Assembly: GCF_001435975.1 (NCBI RefSeq)
Contig: NZ_AYYR01000074.1
Span: 1 to 37,025 of the forward strand
Length of the DNA: 37,025 nt
Direction of reading: 5' to 3'
DNA from: Secundilactobacillus collinoides DSM 20515 = JCM 1123
GTDB lineage: Bacteria > Bacillota > Bacilli > Lactobacillales > Lactobacillaceae
Made by a program: the position numbers and the translations under genes. Numbering within the stretch: position 1 is the stretch's first letter; each line of letters starts with the position of its first letter. Of the stretch, positions 18,316 to 25,801 are shown piece by piece. A model generated the notes under the pieces. It ran no database searches. It saw only the letters and a program-made list of their open reading frames with translations, and was not told the origin of the DNA.

Positions 18316-18987
18316 CTACATCGGTACATAATCCCTCAAGTAACTAATATTCTTAACAACAAACTTATGCCCGACAATATCGATAATGCCTTCCGCTCGC
18401 AAATCCGTTAAAATACGTGTCACCGATGAGCGGGAGTTGATGCCGCAGAAGCCTGCGATGTCTAAATTGGTTACCACAAAATCAATCAGGATTCCTTGGT
18501 GCTCTGGGAGACGCTTGCCGAAAAGGCCGACCAGCTGATTCATGAAGGTGCAGACCACGTCGTGCTTGCTGCCCATGATCATTTGCTGGGAACGCAAGAT
18601 GTTTTCGGACAATTTTGTGCGGTAGTATTCTTTAACATAGTTGTTCAACTCGTCATCCTTATTGACCATCTGCCAGAAGGTGACGCGATCGATCTTATAG
18701 AATTCAGCGGTGTCCGACTCAATGCGGACGTTGAACGGCTGATCCGTATCCTTTGAAATTTCATCCCGTAAAAGACTAATGACATCGGGCTTTGCGATGT
18801 ACGACAAATTGAACTCGCGACCATCCTGCAAAATGATGGAGTTCTTAACGATACCGCGTTTTAAAATGTAAGTGTTCGTCTCTTCTAGACCATGGTAGGT
18901 CAAATAAGTGTGACGTTTTTTTGTAATAACGGGGGCGTGGGCGGCCTCCATCTGGCTTAGTAAGTATTCAGTTCGATTCATTACCAT
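18316..18987 (-). CDS. larR: Crp/Fnr-family regulator of the lactate racemase cluster
   Basis: This 223-aa protein is the probable counterpart of LarR, which activates lar genes in response to L-lactate in Lactiplantibacillus plantarum. A cyclic-nucleotide-binding-like fold occupies about residues 25-140 and a C-terminal winged HTH about 160-215 (TNLDIAGFCGINSRSSVTRILTDLRAEGII). It is divergent from larA, with a 236-bp shared control region. No strong ribosome site is visible before MVMNRTEY; AAGGA is 14 nt from the first ATG, so the second ATG (MNRTEY) is possible. The last codons (VPM and stop, 18316-18327) coincide with a segment repeated in the adjacent hairpin array, so this C-terminus was shaped by, or gave rise to, the repeat. 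Confidence 0.85.
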   Translation of the reverse strand: MVMNRTEYLLSQMEAAHAPVITKKRHTYLTYHGLEETNTYILKRGIVKNSIILQDGREFNLSYIAKPDVISLLRDEISKDTDQPFNVRIESDTAEFYKIDRVTFWQMVNKDDELNNYVKEYYRTKLSENILRSQQMIMGSKHDVVCTFMNQLVGLFGKRLPEHQGILIDFVVTNLDIAGFCGINSRSSVTRILTDLRAEGIIDIVGHKFVVKNISYLRDYVPM

Positions 18988-19012
18988 GTGTTTTTTCAGA
19001 TCCTTCGCAGGG

Positions 19013-19026
19013 TGGAAACGATTTCA
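19013..19026. promoter_or_regulatory. cre (CcpA) site in the larR-larA control region
   Basis: TGGAAACGATTTCA fits TGNAANCGNNNNCA at every fixed position. It is nearer larR (about 25 bp upstream of its start) than larA, so it may mainly control larR and through it the operon. Confidence 0.65.
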
Positions 19027-19088
19027 CAAGCCCAAATTAATTGATGTCCTAAATCATACCTTTATGAGTTTAGCACACTTCTTGACAT

Positions 19089-19108
19089 TGTGAAGTTAAA
19101 TTTTCATG
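19089..19108. promoter_or_regulatory. Candidate Crp/Fnr-type (LarR) operator
   Basis: TGTGAA (19089-19094) and TTCATG (19103-19108) form a near-palindrome with an 8-bp spacer inside the larR-larA intergenic region. The layout suits a Crp/Fnr dimer. It is proposed by symmetry only. Confidence 0.35.
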
Positions 19109-19223
19109 ACGTAACAAATCATACCCCGATTTCGGACGCTGAAAGCAACGCAACAAATTGAGTATTTTTGAAAACTGAAAAGAATATGATAATGCTTAGC
19201 TTCGAGAGAAAGGATAGAAAACC

Positions 19224-20507
19224 ATGATTGATATTGAATTGCCGTACGATAAGAAAAAAATTACCGCACACATTCCAGATGAGAACTTCGCTGGAAAATT
19301 AGTTTCACAAGCTGCTAACTACGAGAATCCCATTTCAGAAAACGAAACGGTGGAACGCTCGCTCGATAATCCGATCGATTCACCGAAGCTAGAGGAATTA
19401 GCTAAGGGAAAGAAGAACATCGTCATCATTTCTTCTGATCATACTCGACCAGTGCCATCCCACATTCTTACCCCAATTTTGTTACGCCGCATCCGTTCTG
19501 CTGCACCGGACGCTCGGATCCGAATCTTGGTGGCCACTGGCTTTCACCGGCCATCGACCCACGAGGAACTCGTGAACAAGTACGGGCAGGAAATTGTTGA
19601 TAACGAAGAAATTGTCATGCACTACTCTGAAAAAGACGAAGACATGGTCAACATTGGTAAATTGCCTTCAGGCGGGGATCTCATTTTAAACAAGGTCGCC
19701 GTTGAAGCTGACCTGCTGATCTCAGAAGGGTTCATTGAATCCCACTTCTTCGCTGGCTTTTCCGGCGGTCGGAAGTCCGTTTTGCCTGGGATCGCCTCAT
19801 ATAAGACCATCATGGCCAACCATTCCGGTGAATTCGTTGCTGACAAGCACAGTCGCACTGGGAACCTGCACCACAACATGATCCACAAGGACATGGTGTA
19901 CGCGGCCAAAGCCGTTCATCTCCAATTCATCCTCAACGTTGTGTTGGATGAAGACAAGAAGATCATCGCATCATTTGCTGGTGATCTGGAAAACGCCCAC
20001 AAGAAGGGGACTGACTTTGTCGCTTCCTTGTCGCAGGTCGACGCCATTGATTCTGATATTTCGATTTCAACAAATGGCGGCTACCCTCTGGACCAAAACA
20101 TCTACCAAGCCGTTAAGGGCATGACTGCTGCCGAAGCCACCAACAAGGATCACGGGACCATCATCATGGTCTCTGGTTGCCGCGATGGTCACGGTGGTGA
20201 AGGATTCTACCATAACTTAGCTGACGTTGATGATCCCAAAGTCTTCTTGGACCAAGCCGTCAACACGCCCCGGTTGGAAACCATCCCAGACCAGTGGACC
20301 GCTCAAATTTTGGCCCGCATTCTGGTTAACCACCACGTCATCATGGTTTCAGATCTGGTACAACCAAATCTTGTAACGGATATGCACATGGAGCTGGCTG
20401 GGAGTCTGGAAGAAGCCATGGAAATGGCCTACAAGCGCGAAGGCGAAAAAGCTAAGGTAACTGTTATCCCTGATGGCTTAGGCGTCATCGTCAAGACAAA
20501 GGACTAA
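19224..20507 (+). CDS. larA: Lactate racemase, nickel-pincer-cofactor dependent
   Basis: LarA interconverts D- and L-lactate by hydride transfer on a nickel-pincer nucleotide cofactor bound to a lysine. The 427-aa protein keeps the residues known in the L. plantarum enzyme at the same numbers: Asp72 and Arg75 (SDHTRP), His108 (GFHRP), His174 (IESHFF), Lys184 (GGRKS, the cofactor attachment site) and His200. The start is preceded by AAAGGA at a normal distance. It is the first gene of larABCDE plus the nickel permease, transcribed away from larR. D-lactate made here is normally used for the peptidoglycan precursor D-Ala-D-Lac. Confidence 0.96.
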   Translation: MIDIELPYDKKKITAHIPDENFAGKLVSQAANYENPISENETVERSLDNPIDSPKLEELAKGKKNIVIISSDHTRPVPSHILTPILLRRIRSAAPDARIRILVATGFHRPSTHEELVNKYGQEIVDNEEIVMHYSEKDEDMVNIGKLPSGGDLILNKVAVEADLLISEGFIESHFFAGFSGGRKSVLPGIASYKTIMANHSGEFVADKHSRTGNLHHNMIHKDMVYAAKAVHLQFILNVVLDEDKKIIASFAGDLENAHKKGTDFVASLSQVDAIDSDISISTNGGYPLDQNIYQAVKGMTAAEATNKDHGTIIMVSGCRDGHGGEGFYHNLADVDDPKVFLDQAVNTPRLETIPDQWTAQILARILVNHHVIMVSDLVQPNLVTDMHMELAGSLEEAMEMAYKREGEKAKVTVIPDGLGVIVKTKD

Positions 20508-20514
20508 TCTGAAC

Positions 20515-21273
20515 ATGGCAAAAAACAACATGGCCGCGCTCTTAAAACAGGTCGCGGACCAACAACTTTCAGTTGACGCTGCCATGGCGCAGCTCGATGA
20601 TCCCGGTTTTGTGGATCTCGATTACGCCAAGGTCGATACGGACCGTCAGCGCCGAACCGGCTATCCCGAAGTCATCTATGGCGAAGGGAAGACGGCCGAG
20701 CAGATCATCGGCATCATTCAGGCGATGCTAACCACAAAAGTGAATATTTTAGTGACCCGTGTATCGGAAGAAAAGGCGGACCAGGTGCTTCATGCATACC
20801 CTGAGATGACCTATCGTGCCGATGCTCAGGTGCTGCTGTGGCAGCAGACACCCCCGACGCCGACCACCCACAAAATTGCGGTGGTCACAGCAGGGACATC
20901 GGATCTTAAGGTGGCTGAGGAGGCCGCACTGACGGCTGAGGTGTTCGGGAATGTCGTTTCCCGGGTCTACGACGTTGGTGTCGCTGGCATCCATCGGCTT
21001 TTCGCGCGCCTCGACGTCATCCGTGACGCCCAGGTCGTCATCGTCATCGCCGGCATGGAAGGGGCCTTGGCCTCCGTCGTTGGCGGTCTCGTTGACAAAC
21101 CGGTCATCGCAGTTCCAACCAGCGTTGGTTACGGTGCCAGTTTCGGCGGCATTTCGGCTCTGTTGACCATGTTGAACAGCTGCGCGTCAGGCGTTACCGT
21201 AGTCAACATCGATAACGGCTTCGGCGCAGGCTACAGTGCCAGTCAAATTAATCATTTAACGGAGAACAACTAA
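20515..21273 (+). CDS. larB: Pyridinium-3,5-biscarboxylic acid mononucleotide synthase
   Basis: LarB carboxylates the pyridinium ring of nicotinic acid adenine dinucleotide and hydrolyses it, the first step of nickel-pincer cofactor synthesis. The 252-aa protein has the AIR-carboxylase (PurE)-like C-terminal half ([19 protein letters not shown], then [18 protein letters not shown]). It has a single cysteine, Cys223 (LNSCASG), which matches the cysteine of L. plantarum LarB that bonds the pyridine ring. It starts 7 nt after larA, and its stop overlaps the larC start by one base (TAATG), indicating translational coupling. Confidence 0.95.
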   Translation: MAKNNMAALLKQVADQQLSVDAAMAQLDDPGFVDLDYAKVDTDRQRRTGYPEVIYGEGKTAEQIIGIIQAMLTTKVNILVTRVSEEKADQVLHAYPEMTYRADAQVLLWQQTPPTPTTHKIAVVTAGTSDLKVAEEAALTAEVFGNVVSRVYDVGVAGIHRLFARLDVIRDAQVVIVIAGMEGALASVVGGLVDKPVIAVPTSVGYGASFGGISALLTMLNSCASGVTVVNIDNGFGAGYSASQINHLTENN

Positions 21274-22661
21274 TGGCTTACTTATATTTAGACCCTTTTT
21301 CAGGCCTCAGCGGCAACATGCTGCTGGGCGTCCTGTTTGACCTGGGGCTGGATTTTGACCAGTTTCAAGCTGAACTTGCAAAATTAAACGTGGCTGGATA
21401 TCATTTGACGCTGGAGAAAACCACTCGCTCGGCCATTGGCGGCCAGCTGTTTGGCGTTGTACTGGATGATGCGCACCACCACGCGGATGAAAGTTTGACC
21501 GCCCAGGAAGTGGCCGCACACGAACACCATCACGATACGGATCATGACCACGCGCATGACGATGAGCTGACACAGCATCGCGATGCATTACACCTGCATG
21601 ATGAGGAAAAGACGCCCCATCATGACGACTCGGCTGCGGCGTCTCATCACCACCACGGGCACCATCATGGCCGCAACCTGCAAGAAATCGAAACCATCAT
21701 CAACAACGCTGATCTGAGTCAGTCAGTGAAGATCCAGGCACTGGGCGTTTTTAACGAAATTGCGCAAGCAGAAGCTCACGTCCACCAGCTGTCACTTGAT
21801 GAGATCCACTTTCACGAAGTCGGAGCGCTGGATTCCATCGTGGACATTGTCGGGTTCTTCGTCGGCCTTGAAATGATGGGCATTGACGGCATTATCAGCG
21901 GCACCCTGGTTGATGGTTCCGGCACCATTGAAGTGGCTCACGGAACCATGCCAGTACCGGTTCCGGCAGTGATGCAGATGCGTCAAAATAGCGAAGTACC
22001 GGTTCGGCAACGTACTGACATTCACACTGAACTGGTGACACCGACCGGATTTGCGGTGGCTAAACTGGCCTTTGATTCTTTTGGTCCGATTCCGGATGAC
22101 ATGCAGATCCAAAAAGTCGGCTATGGTTTCGGGACCCGCGACACAGGACATTTAAACGCCCTGCGCGGGATGTTGTTAACCCCAATGGCTAGCAAAAAAG
22201 AAGTGCACTCGACCAGTGATGAAATCGTGGAAATTCACGCTAATGTGGACGACCAGACGGGTGAGGGCCTCGGTTACGCCATGGATAGGTTGATGACGGC
22301 AGGGGCGTATGACGCCTACTTTACACCGATTTTCATGAAGAAGAACCGGCCGGCTTACCAGGTCACGGTGATCACTACCAGTGCCAAACTAACCCACATG
22401 GTCGACCTGTTGATGACCCACACCACCACGTTTGGCGTGCGCTGGACCACCATGAAACGCACGACCTTACCACGCAAGTTTGCAACGGTCACTACCATTT
22501 ACGGCGATGTGACGCTGAAAATTGGCACCTTTAAAACACAAAACAAGATAACTGTTGAATACGATAGCGCGGCAGTTCTTGCCGATGCACACCACGTCAG
22601 TCTTGACGACGTGCGCCGGGCAGCGCTGCTAGCCTATGACAAAGAAGATGGGATGGCTTAA
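21273..22661 (+). CDS. larC: Nickel-inserting cyclometallase, single uninterrupted ORF
   Basis: LarC inserts Ni into pyridinium-3,5-bisthiocarboxylic acid mononucleotide, using CTP, to finish the pincer cofactor. Signatures include the opening YLDPFSGLSGNMLLG, LDEIHFHEVGALDSIVDIVG, TPTGFAVAKL and the C-terminal domain (EIHANVDDQTGEGLGYAMD). Residues 68-132 form a histidine-rich loop with HHHH and HGHHHG runs, suited to nickel storage or delivery. In L. plantarum larC is split into larC1 and larC2 joined by ribosomal frameshifting; here both halves are in one 462-codon frame with no shift needed. larD begins 1 nt after its stop. Confidence 0.95.
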   Translation: MAYLYLDPFSGLSGNMLLGVLFDLGLDFDQFQAELAKLNVAGYHLTLEKTTRSAIGGQLFGVVLDDAHHHADESLTAQEVAAHEHHHDTDHDHAHDDELTQHRDALHLHDEEKTPHHDDSAAASHHHHGHHHGRNLQEIETIINNADLSQSVKIQALGVFNEIAQAEAHVHQLSLDEIHFHEVGALDSIVDIVGFFVGLEMMGIDGIISGTLVDGSGTIEVAHGTMPVPVPAVMQMRQNSEVPVRQRTDIHTELVTPTGFAVAKLAFDSFGPIPDDMQIQKVGYGFGTRDTGHLNALRGMLLTPMASKKEVHSTSDEIVEIHANVDDQTGEGLGYAMDRLMTAGAYDAYFTPIFMKKNRPAYQVTVITTSAKLTHMVDLLMTHTTTFGVRWTTMKRTTLPRKFATVTTIYGDVTLKIGTFKTQNKITVEYDSAAVLADAHHVSLDDVRRAALLAYDKEDGMA

Positions 22662-22662
22662 C

Positions 22663-23373
22663 ATGCATCAATTATTTGCGGAATTAATGGGGACTGCCCT
22701 CATGATCGTCTTTGGGGTCGGAGTTCACGCCGACACCGTATTAAATGACACGAAGTACCACGGTTCAGGACATTTATTTGCAATCACAACATGGGCATTT
22801 GGAATCTCAATTGTTTTATTTATTTTCCCGACGATTTGTCTGAACCCGGCCATGGCGTTTGCCCAATTTTTGCTAGGCAACATGACCTTTATCCGGTTCA
22901 TTGAAGTCTCAGTTTTTGAACTGGCAGGAGGGGTCATTGGCGCTGTCATTGTGTACATTATGTACGCGGACCAATTCAAACACTCCTACGACAAGATCGA
23001 CCCAGTCGTGATCCGAAACATTTTCTCGACCGGTCCTGGTGTGCGTGATTTACCGCGGAACTTCTTCGTTGAATTCTTTGACACGTTTATTTTTCTGACC
23101 GGGATCATGGTCATTGTGACCATTAAGACCCCAGGCATCATGCCAATCGGTATCGGACTGCTGGTCTGGGCCATTGGGATGGGACTTGGGGGTCCAACCG
23201 GGTTCGCCATGAACCAGGCTCGGGACCTCGGCCCACGGATTGCCTTTGCCATCCTGCCTTTGAAAAACAAAGCTGCAGCCGACTGGCAATATGGTCTGAT
23301 TGTTCCTGGAATCGCACCGTTCTTTGGTGCCGTTGCCTCAGTCTTATTTGCAAAATTTTACCTTGGACTTTAA
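22663..23373 (+). CDS. larD: Aquaglyceroporin-type lactic acid channel
   Basis: This 236-aa MIP-family channel has six predicted membrane segments. In lar operons it carries lactic acid across the membrane, giving the racemase its substrate. The first pore motif is intact (LNPAMAF, N61-A63). The second reads FAMNQARDLGPR (N184-Q185-A186), with Gln in place of the Pro of NPA, while the selectivity arginine follows normally. I start at ATG 22663 (MHQLFAEL), one base after larC stops, rather than the in-frame ATG at 22636 inside larC. Confidence 0.92.
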   Translation: MHQLFAELMGTALMIVFGVGVHADTVLNDTKYHGSGHLFAITTWAFGISIVLFIFPTICLNPAMAFAQFLLGNMTFIRFIEVSVFELAGGVIGAVIVYIMYADQFKHSYDKIDPVVIRNIFSTGPGVRDLPRNFFVEFFDTFIFLTGIMVIVTIKTPGIMPIGIGLLVWAIGMGLGGPTGFAMNQARDLGPRIAFAILPLKNKAAADWQYGLIVPGIAPFFGAVASVLFAKFYLGL

Positions 23374-23396
23374 TTTTAGAAAAGGAAGTTATTAAA

Positions 23397-24224
23397 ATGG
23401 CATTAGCTAAAAAAACAGCATTAAACGCAGCATTATCACAGTACAACAAGGTTTTAGTGGCCTTTTCCGGTGGAATCGACTCAACCGTTGTGTTGGACGC
23501 CGCTTTGAAGACCTTAGGCAAGGAAAATGTTTTAGCCGTTGTTGCCAACTCTGACCTGTTCACGGATGAAGAATACACTAAGGCCATGGATCTGGCTCAG
23601 GAAATGGGCGCAAATGTTTTGGGCACCACATTGGACTACCTGGCGAACGACGACATCAAGAACAACCGTGCCAGCTCATGGTACTGGATGAAGAAGATGT
23701 TCTATCAAAAGATGAATGTCTTAAAGGCAAAGAGCGGCTGTGACGCTGTGTTAGACGGTATGATCATGGACGACAACAACGATTTTCGTCCTGGCTTGCG
23801 TGCCCGTGATGAAGAAGGCGCCATTTCCGTTCTGCAGGTGGCTGATATTTACAAGTCAGACGTTCGCGACATGGCCCGTGCAGCCGGTTTATCCAACTGG
23901 AACAAGGTTGCCAGCTGTTCTGTTTCCTCTCGCTTTGCTTACGACACCGTTTTGACCGTTGAAGGCATCCAACGTGTCATGAAGTCTGAAGCCTACTTGC
24001 GCGGTTTAGGCTTTGCGACCGTCCGTGTCCGCGTTCAGGACAAGTTGGCCCGAATCGAAATCATGGCTGACCAAATGAACGATTTGGTGGCCCAAATGTT
24101 TGCCATCAACGACAAACTGCAAGAATTCGGTTTCGATTACGTGACCGTTGACCTTGAAGGCTTCAAGTCTGGCCGGATGAATGACAGCCTGACTGCCGAT
24201 GTTAAGTCGGCCTTAGTCGACTAG
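23397..24224 (+). CDS. larE: Sacrificial sulfur insertase of nickel-pincer cofactor synthesis
   Basis: LarE activates the carboxylates of the LarB product with ATP and donates sulfur from its own cysteine, leaving dehydroalanine. The 275-aa protein has the PP-loop (AFSGGIDSTVV, residues 22-32). Cys174 (VASCSVSSRF) lines up with Cys176 of the L. plantarum enzyme. The context is unusual: the common PCL-SR motif reads SCSVSSR. The only other cysteine is Cys115, so the three-cysteine [4Fe-4S] type of LarE is excluded and the sacrificial type is expected. AAAAGGAAG precedes the start. Confidence 0.94.
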   Translation: MALAKKTALNAALSQYNKVLVAFSGGIDSTVVLDAALKTLGKENVLAVVANSDLFTDEEYTKAMDLAQEMGANVLGTTLDYLANDDIKNNRASSWYWMKKMFYQKMNVLKAKSGCDAVLDGMIMDDNNDFRPGLRARDEEGAISVLQVADIYKSDVRDMARAAGLSNWNKVASCSVSSRFAYDTVLTVEGIQRVMKSEAYLRGLGFATVRVRVQDKLARIEIMADQMNDLVAQMFAINDKLQEFGFDYVTVDLEGFKSGRMNDSLTADVKSALVD

Positions 24225-24251
24225 TTTAGGATTAAGAAGGGAGGTCCCGTG

Positions 24252-25262
24252 ATGCCGAAAGTACGCTTGCGAAAAACCATTCCGTTTTATAGTCTGACCC
24301 TTGGACTGCATCTGTTAGGCATTGTTCTGCTGCTCGTGGCTGCCCAGGAGGCACCCAAGTTCTTTGGCCTTGGCGTTCTAGCCTATACGTTGGGTTTGCG
24401 CCACGCCTTTGATGCCGACCACATCTCAGCCATTGACAACACAGTGCGACGGTTGTTGAACCAACACGAGTCCGCATATGGCGTGGGCTGGTACTTTTCA
24501 ATCGGACATTCCACGGTGGTCTTCTTAATGATTCTGGCGGTGCGGGTATCCCTTGGGTGGGCCCGCCGTAAGTTGAGCGTCCTCAACGCCATTGGCGGTC
24601 AGATAGGGACGATTATTTCCGGTGTGTTCCTTTTGATCATCGCCGTCAGCAGTTTCGTCATTCTTGGCAAACTAATTCGGATGCGCCGGCTGTCAAAGAA
24701 GACGCAAAATCAGCCTGAATTGGAAAACCTATTGTTATCGCGGGGGCTTCTAGCCCGTATTCTAGCGCCGCTGTTTAGGTGGATTCGCCACGACTGGCAA
24801 ATGTACTTCATTGGTTTCGTCTTCGGCCTGGGTTTCGATACGGCCACTGAAATCACAGTGATTGCGTTATCAGCAGTAACGGCCAGTCAAACCACAGCGA
24901 CGGCTTGCGGCATCTTTGCGTTGCCCATTTTGTTTGCTTCCGGTATGAACCTTATGGACACGGTGGATGCCACCATGATGCTGTGTGCATACAGCTGGGC
25001 GTTTGACACACCTGGAAAGAAGATGCGCTACAACATTATAATGACCAGTATTTCTGCTGTGACGGCGCTTGGCATCGGCTCGTTTGAATTGCTGCAGCTG
25101 GTGCACTTGCCAGCCGGATTAGACCGCTTGGTCGCCACCGTTGACCTGAACTGGTTAGGTTACGGGCTGGTTGGCTTTTTCGCCGCATTTTGGCTAGTGG
25201 CTTATATCCACTGGGCTTGGCGGAGTCGGCGCTTGAAGCTTGCTGGGCACTCGAATTATTGA
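24252..25262 (+). CDS. NiCoT-family nickel/cobalt permease
   Basis: This 336-aa membrane transporter has about eight helices and the NiCoT signature in helix II (RHAFDADHISAIDNTVRRLL) plus GLGFDTATEI and LFASGMNLMDT. It imports Ni(II), which LarC needs. It follows larE closely (AAGGGAGGT, then GTG 24249 or ATG 24252; spacing favours the ATG), so it is in the lar operon. L. plantarum instead uses an ECF-type nickel transporter (larMNQO), so this locus has a different nickel supply. A strong terminator follows. Confidence 0.93.
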   Translation: MPKVRLRKTIPFYSLTLGLHLLGIVLLLVAAQEAPKFFGLGVLAYTLGLRHAFDADHISAIDNTVRRLLNQHESAYGVGWYFSIGHSTVVFLMILAVRVSLGWARRKLSVLNAIGGQIGTIISGVFLLIIAVSSFVILGKLIRMRRLSKKTQNQPELENLLLSRGLLARILAPLFRWIRHDWQMYFIGFVFGLGFDTATEITVIALSAVTASQTTATACGIFALPILFASGMNLMDTVDATMMLCAYSWAFDTPGKKMRYNIIMTSISAVTALGIGSFELLQLVHLPAGLDRLVATVDLNWLGYGLVGFFAAFWLVAYIHWAWRSRRLKLAGHSNY

Positions 25263-25272
25263 TTGGATAACT

Positions 25273-25312
25273 AAAAATGCTGCGGCTCCGTTGGGAGTGG
25301 CAGCATTTTTTA
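25273..25312. terminator. Terminator at the end of the lar operon
   Basis: AAAAATGCTGC (25273-25283) pairs with GCAGCATTTTT (25300-25310) and is followed by T residues. The A run upstream would also serve the convergent small gene at 25330. Confidence 0.88.
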
Positions 25313-25329
25313 CGTGACACATAATTTTC

Positions 25330-25551
25330 TCATGAGTATTGCACTTTAGCATGTTTTCGGCTGACTTGTTGGTGATTCGAAACCAGTTCTTTTAGTTCGT
25401 CAACCGTGTATGATCGCGCAATTTCTTCGGCATCATCAATACCGTGAATCAATCCTATTTTGCGACCACAGGTGTTGCAAATGACACCATCTTTTACTTT
25501 CCAAAAACTCAAAACACCGATGCGCGTTCTATCAATGGGACAGAAAGCCAT
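25330..25551 (-). CDS. Small zinc-ribbon-like protein (DUF4428-type N terminus)
   Basis: This 73-aa protein has an N-terminal CPID...CNTCGRKIG arrangement (a single Cys, then CxxC) that resembles the DUF4428 zinc-ribbon fold, with one expected cysteine not seen, followed by a charged helical tail (IDDAEEIARSYTVDELKELV). GGAGATGAT precedes the ATG at a good distance, so it is likely translated. It stands alone between the lar operon terminator and the glycerophosphodiesterase gene. The function is unknown. Confidence 0.65.
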   Translation of the reverse strand: MAFCPIDRTRIGVLSFWKVKDGVICNTCGRKIGLIHGIDDAEEIARSYTVDELKELVSNHQQVSRKHAKVQYS

Positions 25552-25801
25552 AAAATCATCTCCATTTGAAAACCGTGGTGACTGTCTATGAATCTTATGT
25601 GTATATTATTTCATATTTTGATGAAAATTAGAATGAAATTGCATGATGTTTGTGTGAAAAGATTTTTTTAAGACGCTATTTTTCGTATTTGTGACCAACA
25701 GAACAGTATCGAACTGTTACTTTTGACTCTTATCCCCGCCATTTTCCAGAATCTATGTCATACTAGAGCTATTAATCTGAGACTTAAAAGGGGAAGTCAA
25801 T

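Larger units (their letters stand above)
17653..18328. repeat. Tandem array of five hairpin-forming units (two short, three long)
   Basis: Five units begin at 17653, 17758, 17862, 18036 and 18210. The first two are 105 and 104 bp apart, the later ones exactly 174 bp apart; the difference is a 70-nt block that turns a small GGAAG/CTTCC hairpin into a 97-nt multi-stem hairpin. The linkers are conserved (GCTTAGCCTTTAACAGG core) and are bounded by ACGCGTTT/AAACGCGT arms. No ORF runs through it. It lies between the converging adhesin and larR genes, and the last unit covers the final codons of larR. I do not recognise the element. A structured RNA, a 3'-UTR element, or a recombination-prone repeat are the options. 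Confidence 0.9.

Noticed and set aside
17653-18328. CRISPR array
   Set aside because: The repeating unit is 104-174 bp and includes its own conserved linkers; there are no unique spacers of uniform size and no cas genes nearby.
21273-22661. Programmed frameshift in larC
   Set aside because: The entire gene is open in one frame, so no shift is needed.
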